From Streptomyces sclerotialus (GTDB taxonomy: Bacteria > Actinomycetota > Actinomycetes > Streptomycetales > Streptomycetaceae), in contig JODX01000025.1 in NCBI GenBank assembly GCA_000719105.1, forward strand, positions 1 through 64,000: a stretch of 64,000 nucleotides of DNA, in the 5' to 3' direction. Every line of letters starts with the position of its first letter. Positions within the stretch are counted from its first letter, which is position 1. The position numbers were made by a program, and so were the translations under genes. The notes below the pieces were generated by a model, which did not search any database, was not told the origin of the DNA, and saw only the letters and a program-made list of their open reading frames with translations. Positions 19,687-28,485 of this stretch are shown piece after piece.

Positions 19687-20340
19687 GTGCGCTTGATCGT
19701 CAGGACCGTCAGCGAACTGTGCATGACTGCCGGCGCACTGATCGTCCTCTTCGTGGCCTATGTGCTGTTCTGGACCGGCGTGGACGCCGACAACGAGATG
19801 GACCGGCAGGTCGAGTCGCTGAAGCAGCAGTGGGCGGAGGACGGCCGGAAGCCCGCCGCCGCGCCCTACAGGGACGGCAGGCCCTTCGCCCTCATGTACA
19901 TCCCGCGTCTTGGTTTCACGTGGAACAAGCCCGTACTCGAAGGAACCCGTACGAGCACCCTGAAGAAGGGCCTCGGGCACTACGCGGCGACCGCCCGGCT
20001 CGGCGGGCAGGGGAACTTCGCGGTCGCCGGCCACCGCCGCACATACGGCGACCCCTTCAAGGACTTCCCCGAGCTGCGCCGGGGCGACGCGGTGGTCCTC
20101 TCGGACGGGACGACCTGGTTCACGTATCGGATCGACAAAGGACCGTACAAAACTCTGCCCGCGGACATCCAGGTGATCGACCCTGTCCCACGGAAGTCCG
20201 GGTACACCCGTCCGGGCCGCTACCTGACGCTCACCACCTGCGATCCGGAGTGGGGGCACAGCCATCGGCTGATCGTGTGGGCGCACCTGGAATCCACTCA
20301 GCCCGTGGACGCCGGGAAACCTGAGGCGTTACGCCGTTAG
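19687..20340 (+). CDS. Class E sortase (first of three)
   Basis: 217 residues from a GTG at 19687. One N-terminal membrane segment (about 10-30), then the sortase beta-barrel with the catalytic triad His116 (VAGHRRTYG), Cys185 (TLTTCDP) and Arg194 (HRLIVW). Class E sortases of high-GC bacteria cleave LAxTG signals and link surface proteins such as long chaplins to peptidoglycan. Compared with the two sortases downstream it has an unusual GLGHYAATARLGGQGN stretch before the active His. A one-mismatch parS sequence lies inside the gene (19913-19926). Confidence 0.9.
   Translation: MRLIVRTVSELCMTAGALIVLFVAYVLFWTGVDADNEMDRQVESLKQQWAEDGRKPAAAPYRDGRPFALMYIPRLGFTWNKPVLEGTRTSTLKKGLGHYAATARLGGQGNFAVAGHRRTYGDPFKDFPELRRGDAVVLSDGTTWFTYRIDKGPYKTLPADIQVIDPVPRKSGYTRPGRYLTLTTCDPEWGHSHRLIVWAHLESTQPVDAGKPEALRR
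19913..19926. other. parS-like sequence, one mismatch
   Basis: GTTTCACGTGGAAC differs from the parS core GTTTCACGTGAAAC at one base. It is coding sequence of the sortase (G-F-T-W-N), so it could be chance. ParB tolerates single changes at some Streptomyces sites. Confidence 0.5.
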
Positions 20341-20392
20341 TCTGGTGGGGCACGGCCTGAGTCCGGTGCCGTGGGGTGAGGGAAGGGACGGC

Positions 20393-20554
20393 ATGTACGG
20401 CTGGATCTGGCGGCATCTGCCGGGTAACGCATGGGTGAGGGCGCTGATCTCCCTCCTACTGATCCTGGCCGTGGTCTACGTCCTCTTCCAGTACGTCTTC
20501 CCGTGGGCCGAGCCCTTGCTGCCCTTCAACGATGTGACGGTGGACGACCAGTGA
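20393..20554 (+). CDS. Small membrane protein between sortase and amidotransferase genes
   Basis: 53 residues from the ATG at 20393 after GGAAGGGA (20381-20388). It reads MYGWIWRHLPGN, then one hydrophobic segment (about 15-36, ALISLLLILAVVYVLFQYVF) and an acidic tail ending VTVDDQ. Its stop (TGA 20552-20554) overlaps the GTG start of the next gene, so translation is probably coupled. I recall this small protein as common at the same place in Streptomyces; its function is unknown. Confidence 0.8.
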   Translation: MYGWIWRHLPGNAWVRALISLLLILAVVYVLFQYVFPWAEPLLPFNDVTVDDQ

Positions 20555-21189
20555 GTGCCCGCATCCTTGTCGTGGACAACTACGACAGCTTCGTCTTCAA
20601 CCTGGTCCAGTACCTGTACCAGCTCGGCGCCGAGTGCGAGGTGCTGCGCAACGACGAGGTGACCACCGCGCACGCGCAGGACCACTTCGACGGCGTGCTG
20701 CTCTCGCCCGGTCCGGGCACGCCCGAGCAGGCCGGCGTCTGCGTCGACATGGTCCGCCACTGCGCGGACACCGGCGTGCCCGTCTTCGGCGTCTGTCTCG
20801 GCATGCAGTCCATCCAGGTCGCGTACGGCGGTGTCGTGGACCGCGCGCCCCAGCTGCTGCACGGCAAGACCTCGCCCGTCGACCACGAGGGCCGGGGCGT
20901 CTTCACCGGGCTGCCCTCCCCCTTCACCGCGACCCGCTATCACTCGCTGGCCGCCGAGCCCGCGACCGTGCCGGACGCGCTGGAGGTCACGGCACGCACC
21001 CAGGACGGGATCATCATGGGCCTGAGGCACCGCGAGCTCCCGGTCGAGGGGGTGCAGTTCCACCCCGAGTCGGTGCTGACCGAACACGGCCACCGGATGC
21101 TGGCCAACTGGCTGGTGGAGTGCGGTGACCAGGGCGCCGTGGAGCGCTCGGCGGGGCTTGCCCCGGTGGTGGGCAGGGCCACGGCGTGA
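20551..21189 (+). CDS. pabA: Glutamine amidotransferase, anthranilate/aminodeoxychorismate synthase component II
   Basis: Class I glutaminase that supplies ammonia for p-aminobenzoate (folate) or anthranilate (tryptophan) synthesis with a PabB/TrpE partner, which is not in the window. 212 residues from the GTG at 20551. The triad is present: Cys82 (GVCLGMQ), His171 and Glu173 (QFHPES). The oxyanion motif SPGPGTP is at 52-58. It cannot be assigned to pab or trp by sequence alone. Its place amid sortase genes looks fortuitous but tight: both neighbours overlap it by 3-4 bp. Confidence 0.93.
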   Translation: MSARILVVDNYDSFVFNLVQYLYQLGAECEVLRNDEVTTAHAQDHFDGVLLSPGPGTPEQAGVCVDMVRHCADTGVPVFGVCLGMQSIQVAYGGVVDRAPQLLHGKTSPVDHEGRGVFTGLPSPFTATRYHSLAAEPATVPDALEVTARTQDGIIMGLRHRELPVEGVQFHPESVLTEHGHRMLANWLVECGDQGAVERSAGLAPVVGRATA

Positions 21190-22604
21190 CGGCACTGCGC
21201 CCCGAGCGCGACAGCTCCCCCTACGGCGGCGAGGCCGGGTACGGGGGAGCCGACGCGTTCGAGGCGGAGGTCCTCCGGGCGGAGGCATTCCAGGCGGCGG
21301 TCGAGGAACTGTCGGACCCGCTCATGGATCCGTTGCCGGGCCGGCCACAGCAGCCGCAGCCGCAGCCGCAGCCGCAGCCGCAGCCGCAGCAGCCGCAGCC
21401 GCAGCAGCCGCAGCCGCAGCAGCCGTTCGCGGAGGAACCGCATCCGTCGCCGTGGTTCCGGAGCCGCCCCCCGGCCCCGCACGACGATACGTACGCGGCG
21501 GCGACGGCGTCCGAGCAGCATCCACAGCACACGCACCATCCCCCGATCACCGACGAGACGGTGGCGTTGCGGCTGAAGGACACCCGGCGTGCGGCCCGGG
21601 TGCGGCACACCGGCACAGCGGTCGAGTCCATAGCAACGGACTCCACGGACGTAACGGACTCCACGGCGATCGTGCCCGCGGTGCCCGGCGCGACCGGGAC
21701 CTCCGCGTCGCCCGCGCCCGGAGGCCGTGCGGCCCGCCGGAAGGCCGCGAAGCGGAACGGGCGGCGAGGTGGCTCCGGAAGCCCGCAGGAGGGTCTCGGG
21801 GCCCCAGGGCCGCGCCAGGGCGCCAGGAGGGCGCGGAACGGCGCTCAGGGCGGCGAGACGGCGGAGGAGGAGCCCTCCGCGTCGGCGCCCCGCTCGCGGG
21901 TGGAGGCCCGGAGGGCCGCCCGGGCGCACAGGCCCAGCGTCGGCACTGTGGCGAGCCGGTTGATCGGTGAGGTGTTCATCACCACCGGCGTGCTCATGCT
22001 GCTGTTCGTGACGTACCAGCTGTGGTGGTCGAACATCCGGGCACACGCCCAGGCCGGTAAGGAGACCAGCAACCTCCAGGAGGAGTGGGCGAGCGGCACG
22101 CGCGCACCCGGAGCGTTCGAGCCGGGGCAGGGCTTCGCCATCCTGCACATCCCGAAGCTGGACGTGGTCGTCCCGATCGCGGAGGGCATCAGCAAGTCGC
22201 AGGTCCTGGACCGCGGCATGGTCGGCCACTACGACGAGAACAGCATCGAGACGGCCATGCCCGAGGACAAGACGGGCAACTTCGGGATCGCGGGTCACCG
22301 CAACACCCACGGGGAGCCCTTCCGCTACATCAACCGGCTCGAACCGGGCGATCCGATCGTGGTCGAGACGCAGGACACGTACTACGTCTACGACATGGCC
22401 TCGATCCTGCCGGTGACGAAGCCGTCGAACATCGCCGTGCTCAACCCGATCCCCGACGGCTCGGGCTTCACGAAGGCCGGCCGCTACATCACGCTGACGA
22501 CCTGCACGCCGGAGTTCACCAGTAAGTACCGGATGATCGTGTGGGGCAAGATGGTCGAGGAACGGCCGCGCAGCGAGGGGAAGCCGGACGCGCTCGTCCA
22601 ATGA
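21186..22604 (+). CDS. Class E sortase with long disordered cytoplasmic N-terminus
   Basis: 472 residues from the GTG at 21186, overlapping the previous stop. The first 250 or so residues are low-complexity (a Gln-Pro repeat at about 55-80, then Ala, Arg, Gly and Glu rich). One membrane segment near residues 260-280 (EVFITTGVLMLLFVTYQLWW) leads to the sortase domain: catalytic His in IAGHRNTHGEPF, Cys in TLTTCTPEF, Arg in KYRMIVW. This appears to correspond to SrtE1 of S. coelicolor, which attaches chaplins for aerial growth. That match is from memory of gene order. Confidence 0.92.
   Translation: MTALRPERDSSPYGGEAGYGGADAFEAEVLRAEAFQAAVEELSDPLMDPLPGRPQQPQPQPQPQPQPQQPQPQQPQPQQPFAEEPHPSPWFRSRPPAPHDDTYAAATASEQHPQHTHHPPITDETVALRLKDTRRAARVRHTGTAVESIATDSTDVTDSTAIVPAVPGATGTSASPAPGGRAARRKAAKRNGRRGGSGSPQEGLGAPGPRQGARRARNGAQGGETAEEEPSASAPRSRVEARRAARAHRPSVGTVASRLIGEVFITTGVLMLLFVTYQLWWSNIRAHAQAGKETSNLQEEWASGTRAPGAFEPGQGFAILHIPKLDVVVPIAEGISKSQVLDRGMVGHYDENSIETAMPEDKTGNFGIAGHRNTHGEPFRYINRLEPGDPIVVETQDTYYVYDMASILPVTKPSNIAVLNPIPDGSGFTKAGRYITLTTCTPEFTSKYRMIVWGKMVEERPRSEGKPDALVQ
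21348..21425 (+). repeat. CAG/CCG hexanucleotide repeat encoding a Gln-Pro tract
   Basis: About 78 bp of CAGCCG units with occasional extra CAG, inside the second sortase gene, encoding alternating Gln-Pro with some Gln-Gln. All units are multiples of 3, so length changes keep the frame. Confidence 0.9.
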
Positions 22605-22685
22605 GCACCTGAGCACGTGGGCAACTGAGCACCGACGCACGAGCACGCAGAGCACGCGGTACCTGGAACAGACGGGGCAGATGCA

Positions 22686-23495
22686 GTGGCAGCCACCACC
22701 GATCACGGGGAGCAGCACGAGGAACGGCACGCGGAGGAGACCGACGAGGCCTCCGCGTCGCCGTCACCGCAGTCATCACCGTCCCCGCAGTCACCGCCGG
22801 CCCCGCGCCGCCGCGGCACCGGCCGGCTCGCGACGGCGGTCGGCGTCTTCGGTGAACTCCTCATCACCGCGGGTGTGGTCCTCGGCCTGTTCGTCGTCTA
22901 CTCGCTGTGGTGGACGAACGTCCTCGCCGACCGCGAGGCGGACGAGCAGGGTGACAAGGTCCGTGACACCTGGGCTCACGAGGAGGGCGGCAAGCCGGCC
23001 GAGTTCGACCCGAAGAAGGGCATCGGCTTCCTCCACGTGCCCACCATGTCGAAGGACGAGATCCTGGTCGGCAAGGGCACCTCGACGAAGTATCTGAACG
23101 ACGGCATCGCCGGCTACTACACCGACCCCGTGAAGGCGACCCTTCCGACGAGCGGCAAGGACGGCAACTTCTCCCTCGCCGCCCACCGCGACGGCCACGG
23201 CGCCAAGTTCCACAACATCCACAAGATCAAGAAGGGCGACCCGATCGTCTTCGAGACGAAGGACGACTGGTACGTCTACAAGGTCTACGCGATGCTGCCG
23301 GAGACCTCGAAGTACAACGTGGACGTGCTCTCGGCCGTCCCCAAGCAGTCGGGCAGAAAGAAGGCCGGCAAGTACATCACCCTCACCACCTGCACGCCCG
23401 TCTTCACCTCCAACTACCGCTACATCGTGTGGGGCGAGCTGGAGCGCGTGGAGAAGGTGGACAGGGAGCGGACGCCGCCGGAGGAGCTGCGGTGA
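22686..23495 (+). CDS. Class E sortase (third of three)
   Basis: 269 residues from a GTG at 22686. A Glu/Ser/Pro-rich cytoplasmic lead (1-40) with a repeated SPSPQS motif, one membrane span (about 50-76), then the sortase domain with His in LAAHRDGHGAKF, Cys in TLTTCTPVF and Arg in NYRYIVW. It resembles the preceding sortase closely in its C-terminal half (both share the KYITLTTCTP/RYITLTTCTP pattern), suggesting tandem duplication. It probably corresponds to SrtE2 of S. coelicolor. A terminator follows at 23540. Confidence 0.92.
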   Translation: MAATTDHGEQHEERHAEETDEASASPSPQSSPSPQSPPAPRRRGTGRLATAVGVFGELLITAGVVLGLFVVYSLWWTNVLADREADEQGDKVRDTWAHEEGGKPAEFDPKKGIGFLHVPTMSKDEILVGKGTSTKYLNDGIAGYYTDPVKATLPTSGKDGNFSLAAHRDGHGAKFHNIHKIKKGDPIVFETKDDWYVYKVYAMLPETSKYNVDVLSAVPKQSGRKKAGKYITLTTCTPVFTSNYRYIVWGELERVEKVDRERTPPEELR

Positions 23496-24617
23496 GCTGG
23501 TGAGGTCCTTCGAGGACCTCGGTCGCTTAGCATGACGGAGGCCCGAAGCCGCAACTGTCCTTTGCGGCTTCGGGCCTTCCGCGTGCGACGCCTGTCGCAG
23601 CGCTTTGAGGTGCACTCCCGCGCTCCATGCCTCCAGCTCGTCGCGGTTCACCGTGATGACCCCGCTCAGGTCGGCGACGGTCTGTGCTTCGCTGCTGGAG
23701 TTGCAGGTGGCGACGAACAGCGCGATGTCCACCCGGTCGATGGCTCGTGCCGCACCGGCGAACTTCTGCATGTCGGCGCTCGGCACGGATCCGTGATGGG
23801 CCCGGTTCTTGCACTGGACAGCCACGGTACGTCCGTCGGCCGTCCGGGCGGTGACGTCGATGCCCCGGTCGCTCCGGGCCTGGCGTACGACGACGTCCGT
23901 ACAGCCGTCCCGGCGCAGCAGCTCGGCCACATGGCGTTCGAGCGCCTGCCAGGTCATGGCGGCGATGGAGGTCCTCACTCGGTCCGTCGGAGCCCCTCCC
24001 TCCAGTGTGCTGATCCTTTGGTGGTGCCAGCACAGCCTGCGTTCGACGTTCTGGACGTCCTCGCGGAGAGTGATGAGTTCGCTGCGGTGTTCGCCGGAGG
24101 CGGCGATCAGGGCGTTGAAGATCGGTACAACTGTCGTGCCGAGGATGTGGGCGATGCGTTGGTCGATGTGGTCGTCGAGGAAAGCAGGGGTGGTCCTGTG
24201 AGCGGGGTTTTCCACAGGCTGTGTGCGTGTCGCGTACTCCGCGTCGAGGAGATACACACGCACCTGACGTGCGGTTTCGCTGTCTCGGAGCAGCATGGCG
24301 ACATTGAGGACGGCACGGCGGGAGAAGAGGGCCATGGCTCGTGTGCGCGACTGGATCCCACTGGCCCTCTTGAAGAGGGCCAGTCGCGTACCTGTCAGGA
24401 CTTGGTACCCGCTGGCTTGCAGTTCTTCCCGATGGTCCTCCCTGACTGATTCGAGAGTTTTTACGGTGACCTCGAAATACGTGGCCACCATCGCCGTCGT
24501 CACATGCATCCCGTCCGGCAGTAGCGACAGTGCTTTCACCCTGTCGAGCACGTCTGTCCGCTCCAGCACGCCGTCGCGCAGGGTCTTCGATTCCAGCAGC
24601 ACCGATTCGTCGATCAC
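22791..24617 (-). CDS. Mrr-like restriction endonuclease with N-terminal DNA-binding-like domain; frame runs on into antisense of the sortase
   Basis: GTG start at 24617. Residues 15-130 form a helical domain (LPDGMHVTTAMVATYFEV, RRAVLNVAMLLRDSETARQV) that looks like phage Bro/ORF6N-type or similar antirepressor DNA-binding modules; this is tentative. Residues 130-215 are a linker with a predicted coiled coil. Residues 222-340 form an Mrr-type nuclease fold with RGID (Asp254) and VAVQCK (Gln268, Lys270), the D-QxK active site. Recognisable protein ends near residue 345 (about base 23582), but the first in-frame stop is at 22791, about 700 bp inside the opposite-strand sortase gene. A shifted frame would stop at 23527. 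So the C-terminus is either lost, frameshifted or genuinely overlapping. Confidence 0.6.
   Translation of the reverse strand: MIDESVLLESKTLRDGVLERTDVLDRVKALSLLPDGMHVTTAMVATYFEVTVKTLESVREDHREELQASGYQVLTGTRLALFKRASGIQSRTRAMALFSRRAVLNVAMLLRDSETARQVRVYLLDAEYATRTQPVENPAHRTTPAFLDDHIDQRIAHILGTTVVPIFNALIAASGEHRSELITLREDVQNVERRLCWHHQRISTLEGGAPTDRVRTSIAAMTWQALERHVAELLRRDGCTDVVVRQARSDRGIDVTARTADGRTVAVQCKNRAHHGSVPSADMQKFAGAARAIDRVDIALFVATCNSSSEAQTVADLSGVITVNRDELEAWSAGVHLKALRQASHAEGPKPQRTVAASGLRHAKRPRSSKDLTSSPQLLRRRPLPVHLLHALQLAPHDVAVVGGEDGRAGGEGDVLAGLLSARLLGDGREHVHVVLRGLRQHRVDLVDVPVVLRLEDDRVALLDLVDVVELGAVAVAVGGEGEVAVLAARRKGRLHGVGVVAGDAVVQILRRGALADQDLVLRHGGHVEEADALLRVELGRLAALLVSPGVTDLVTLLVRLAVGEDVRPPQRVDDEQAEDHTRGDEEFTEDADRRREPAGAAAARGRR
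23540..23576. terminator. Hairpin between the sortase and Mrr-like genes
   Basis: Perfect 15-bp stem (23540-23554 with 23562-23576), 7-nt loop, 44 bp after the last sortase stop and followed by TT. It lies just past the last recognisable residue of the leftward nuclease, so it probably serves both strands. Confidence 0.85.
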
Positions 24618-24724
24618 ATCCCGCCCTTCGTCCCGCTCGGTGTTTCCCGGAGCCAGGGCAGATGTCCGAGGCCCCAGCCCATCCGGTCAACGAGACGTCA
24701 AGTACGAAGGCACGACCGATTGTT

Positions 24725-24745
24725 GAACCGGTATGCGACCGGTTC
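24725..24745. promoter_or_regulatory. Palindrome upstream of the Mrr-like gene
   Basis: 8-bp arms GAACCGGT and ACCGGTTC with a 5-nt gap, about 110 bp before the GTG of the leftward nuclease gene. A possible operator; no -35/-10 pair could be fixed around it. Confidence 0.35.
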
Positions 24746-24806
24746 GAGGGGTGACAGCGAAGGGAAAGGACGCGGGTGTCGGCGGTGGGGGATGCCCGAC
24801 AGACAC

Positions 24807-24843
24807 GAGCCCCGGCACTCTCACCGGGAGAGTGCCGGGGCTC
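24807..24843 (-). terminator. Terminator of pknB
   Basis: Perfect 16-bp stem (24807-24822 with 24828-24843), 5-nt loop, 23 bp past the pknB stop on the minus strand. Confidence 0.9.
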
Positions 24844-24865
24844 CGTCGTACCGCTGGCCGTCGCG

Positions 24866-26848
24866 TCAGCCGCCGAAGCCTCCGAAGAGGCCGCCGCCGC
24901 CGTTGTTGCCGCCGTTGTTGTTCCCCGCGTCCGCGGCCACCAGGTTCACCGTGGTGCCCTTGGGCACCTCGGCACCCTCCTGGTCCTGGGCGACGACGAG
25001 GGCGTCGTCGTTCTGCGAGCCGCTGACGTTGACCTGCAGGCCGGCGTCCTCCAGCGTCTTCCTGGCGTCCTTCAGCGAGCTGCCGCGCACGCCCGGGACC
25101 TTGACCTTCTCCTCCTCGGCCTTCTTGCCGATCTGGATGGTCACCTTGCTGTTCTTGTCGACCTGCGAGCCGATCTGCGGTGACGTCTGGATCACCTTGC
25201 CGTCCAGGCTGGCGTCGTCGGTCTCCACCTCGGTGCACTCACCGACGAGTTCGTTGGCCGCCATCTGCTGCTTGGCCGTCTCGCAGTCCTGGCGGGCGAC
25301 GTTCGGGACGGTGGACTTCACCACCTCCTCGGCGACCGTCAGGGTGATGGTGGACCCCTTCTCGACTTCCTTGCCGTAGATGGGGTCGGTCTCCAGGACG
25401 GTGCCCGGCTCCTCGGTGGACGACTCCTTGGTCTCCGTCTTGACCTCGAACTCGTAGTCCTCGCCCTTGAGCTCCTTGGTCGCGTCCTCGACCTTGTCAC
25501 CGAGGACGTTGGGGACCGCGACCTTCGGCGCCCCGGTCGACACCACGATCTCGATGGTGTCGCCCCTCTGCACCTCGGCGTTCGCCTTGGGATTCTGCTC
25601 GCAGACGTTGCCCTTCTTCTGGTCCTCGCAGGGCTTCTCGGTGATGTCCAGCGTGAGATCGCGGTTCTCCGCCATCCGCTGGGCCTCTTCCTGCGTCGAA
25701 CCGACGAAGCGGGGGGCCCCGAAGGGCTCGTTCTTGTTGCTGTCGCCGGTGAACGCCCACTTGCCGATCAGAATGGCGCCGATGAGCACCAGCACACCGG
25801 CGACGACCAGCAGGATCGTCGAGGTGTTGTTCTTCTTCTGACGGCGCCGGTCGGGGCGGTCGTCGTAGCCGTAGCCGCCGTCGTCCGGATTCATCGGGGG
25901 CAGCATGGTGGTGGCCTGCGCGTCCACGGGGCGCATGGCCGTCGTCGGCTGCTCGTCCGGGTAGCCGCCGTAGCCGACCGACCCCATGGCCGCCGTGGCC
26001 GCGACGGGCTGGCCGTCGAGGCAGGCCTCGATGTCGGCGCGCATCTCGTCGGCGGACTGGTAGCGGTAGTCGGGGTCCTTGGTCAGCGCCTTCAGCACGA
26101 TCGCGTCCATCTCGGGCGTGATCTCGGGGTCGAAGACGCTGGGCGGCTGCGGCTCCTCCCGTACGTGCTGGTAGGCGACCGCGACCGGGGAGTCACCGAC
26201 GAAGGGCGGGCGGACCGTCAGCAGCTCGTACAGCAGACAGCCGGTGGAGTACAGGTCGGAGCGCGCGTCGACCTGCTCGCCCTTCGCCTGCTCCGGGGAG
26301 AGGTACTGGGCGGTGCCGATGACCGCGGCCGTCTGCGTCATCGTCATGCCGGAGTCGCCCATCGCGCGGGCGATACCGAAGTCCATGACCTTGACCTGGC
26401 CGTTGCGGGTGAGCATGACGTTGGCCGGCTTGATGTCACGGTGGACGATGCCGCTGCGGTGGGCGTACTCCAGGCCCTGGAGGATGCCGATGGTCATCTC
26501 CATGGCCCGCTCCGGCAGCAGCTTGCGCCCGCTGTGCAGCAGCTCCCGGAGGGTGGACCCCTCGACGTACTCCATGACGATGTACGGGATCGACACGCCG
26601 TCGATGTAGTCCTCGCCCGTGTCGTACACCGCGACGATCGCCGGGTGGTTGAGCGAGGCGGCGGACTGGGCCTCCCGGCGGAACCGGGCCTGGAAGGTGG
26701 GGTCGCGCGCGAGGTCAGCGCGCAGCGTCTTCACCGCCACGGCGCGGCCGAGGCGGGTGTCCTGCCCCAGGTACACCTCGGCCATGCCACCACGGCCGAG
26801 CACATGGCCCAGCTCGTACCGGCCGCCGAGGCGACGCGGCTCTTCCAT
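24866..26848 (-). CDS. pknB: Ser/Thr protein kinase PknB with PASTA domains
   Basis: 660 residues from the ATG at 26848. Kinase domain 10-275: glycine loop GRGGMAEV, Lys40, HRDIKPAN with Asp138, DFG 156-158, and activation-loop threonines in TMTQTAAVIGTAQY. A juxtamembrane linker, one membrane span (343-362), then four PASTA repeats outside the cell (about 370-645), which bind muropeptide or lipid II, and a short Asn/Gly-rich tail. Known partners are PstP, FhaA and FhaB, encoded upstream on the same strand, so it couples cell-wall status to growth. There is a 170-bp gap from pbpA; it may share the operon or have its own promoter. Confidence 0.97.
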   Translation of the reverse strand: MEEPRRLGGRYELGHVLGRGGMAEVYLGQDTRLGRAVAVKTLRADLARDPTFQARFRREAQSAASLNHPAIVAVYDTGEDYIDGVSIPYIVMEYVEGSTLRELLHSGRKLLPERAMEMTIGILQGLEYAHRSGIVHRDIKPANVMLTRNGQVKVMDFGIARAMGDSGMTMTQTAAVIGTAQYLSPEQAKGEQVDARSDLYSTGCLLYELLTVRPPFVGDSPVAVAYQHVREEPQPPSVFDPEITPEMDAIVLKALTKDPDYRYQSADEMRADIEACLDGQPVAATAAMGSVGYGGYPDEQPTTAMRPVDAQATTMLPPMNPDDGGYGYDDRPDRRRQKKNNTSTILLVVAGVLVLIGAILIGKWAFTGDSNKNEPFGAPRFVGSTQEEAQRMAENRDLTLDITEKPCEDQKKGNVCEQNPKANAEVQRGDTIEIVVSTGAPKVAVPNVLGDKVEDATKELKGEDYEFEVKTETKESSTEEPGTVLETDPIYGKEVEKGSTITLTVAEEVVKSTVPNVARQDCETAKQQMAANELVGECTEVETDDASLDGKVIQTSPQIGSQVDKNSKVTIQIGKKAEEEKVKVPGVRGSSLKDARKTLEDAGLQVNVSGSQNDDALVVAQDQEGAEVPKGTTVNLVAADAGNNNGGNNGGGGLFGGFGG

Positions 26849-27018
26849 AGCTACCTACCAGCCCTCTCCGTCGGTCCCGACCGCACCCACGTGTGGTCCG
26901 GCGGTGTGCTGTCCGGGCATACCGTACCCGGCTCGCCCTGCGTGACCTGGCCGCTGTCGTCACCCGATACAGGACCGGTATCGCAACGTGCACTGTTGTG
27001 AAGGCAACGTGACATGGG

Positions 27019-28485
27019 TCACTTCTTGCTGTCGATGACTGCCTTCATCACGTTCCTTGCGATGGGGGCGGCGAGACCGCCACCGGAGATGTCGTCCCGG
27101 TTGGCGCTTCCATCCTCGACGACCACGGCGACGGCGACGGGCGAGCTGCCGTCCTCCGCCTTGGCGTACGAGATGAACCAGGCGTACGGCTTCTCGCTGT
27201 TGTTGAGGCCGTGCTGGGCAGTACCGGTCTTGCCGCCGACGGTGACGCCGTCGATCTTCGCGTTGCCGCCGGTGCCCTGCGCGTCGTTGACGACCGTCTC
27301 CATCATCTGCTGCAGCGCCTGGGCGGTCTCGGCGGAGACGGGCTGCGAGAGCTCCTCGGGCTCGGTCGTCTCGATGGTCTCGAGGTTGGGGGCCGTCAGC
27401 TGGTCGACCATGTACGGCTTCATCAGCTTGCCGTCGTTGGCGACCGTGGCGGCGACCATCGCCATCTGGAGCGGGGTGGCGCGGTTGGACGCCTGGCCGA
27501 TACCGCCCATGGCGTTCTGCGGCCGGTTGTCCTCGGGATAGACGCTCTCGGCGGCGCGGACCGGGGTGTCGAGCTCCGGGTTGTTGTAGCCGAACTTCTC
27601 GGCCATCTCGATCATCTTCTCGTTGCCCACGTTGTCGGCGAGCTTGGCGAAGACCGTGTTGCAGGAGACCATCAGTGCGTAGCGCAGCGTGGCGTTCTTG
27701 CACTCGCCGTGCTCGTTGGTGAGGTCGGTCGTCGTATCGGGCAGCTGGTACGGGTCCGGGGCTTCGGTGGCCTCGTCGATGCCGTCGACCTCGCCGTTCT
27801 CCAGCGCTGCGGCGGCCGTGACCACCTTGAAGGTCGAGCCGGGTGGGTACGTCTCGCGCAGCGCCCGGTTCAGCATGGGCTTGTCCTTATCCTTCTCCAG
27901 CTCGGAGAAGGTCTTGCTGTCCTTCTCACTGATGCCGGCGAAGGTCGACGGGTCGTACGACGGCGTGGAGGCGAGAGCCAGGATCGCGCCCGTCTTCGGG
28001 TCGATGGCGGCGACGGCGCCCTTCCGGTCGCCCAGTCCCTTGAAGGCCGCCTTCTGCGCGTCGGCGTTGAGGGTGGTGACGACGCTGCCGCCCTCCTTCT
28101 TCTCGCCCGTGATCATGTCGAGGGTGTTGCGGAAGAACAGCCGGTCGTCATTGCCGGTGAGGATGCCGTCCTCGAGGTTCTCCAGTTGCGTGGCGCCCAC
28201 GATCTGGGAGGAGTACCCGGTGACCGGCGCCCACATCTCGCCGTCCTTCCAGGTGCGCTTGTACTTGTAGTCGGTTCCCTCCGTGGCCACCGACCCGGTG
28301 ATGGCCTTGCCGTCGACGATGATGTCGCCGCGGGGGGTGGCGTACCGCTCGATGGAGACACGGCGGTTGTACTCGTGGCTCTTCAGCGTGTCGGCCTGGA
28401 CGTACTGGATCCAGTTGTCGCGGATGAGCAGCGTCAGAACGAGGAGTCCGCAGAAGATCGCGATTCGTCGCAGAGGCTTGTTCAC
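27019..28485 (-). CDS. pbpA: Class B penicillin-binding protein PbpA
   Basis: Peptidoglycan transpeptidase. 488 residues from the ATG at 28485. One N-terminal membrane anchor (about 8-22), a dimerisation domain, and the transpeptidase with Ser217-T-F-Lys220, Ser274-Cys-Asn276 and Lys419-T-G-T422. All catalytic residues are intact. The start overlaps the upstream SEDS gene by 4 bp, so the glycosyltransferase and transpeptidase are probably made as a pair. In mycobacteria PbpA is a substrate of PknB. Confidence 0.96.
   Translation of the reverse strand: MNKPLRRIAIFCGLLVLTLLIRDNWIQYVQADTLKSHEYNRRVSIERYATPRGDIIVDGKAITGSVATEGTDYKYKRTWKDGEMWAPVTGYSSQIVGATQLENLEDGILTGNDDRLFFRNTLDMITGEKKEGGSVVTTLNADAQKAAFKGLGDRKGAVAAIDPKTGAILALASTPSYDPSTFAGISEKDSKTFSELEKDKDKPMLNRALRETYPPGSTFKVVTAAAALENGEVDGIDEATEAPDPYQLPDTTTDLTNEHGECKNATLRYALMVSCNTVFAKLADNVGNEKMIEMAEKFGYNNPELDTPVRAAESVYPEDNRPQNAMGGIGQASNRATPLQMAMVAATVANDGKLMKPYMVDQLTAPNLETIETTEPEELSQPVSAETAQALQQMMETVVNDAQGTGGNAKIDGVTVGGKTGTAQHGLNNSEKPYAWFISYAKAEDGSSPVAVAVVVEDGSANRDDISGGGLAAPIARNVMKAVIDSKK

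Noticed and set aside
24210..24218. TTTTCCACA as a DnaA box
   Set aside because: A single weak match inside a coding region with no partner nearby.
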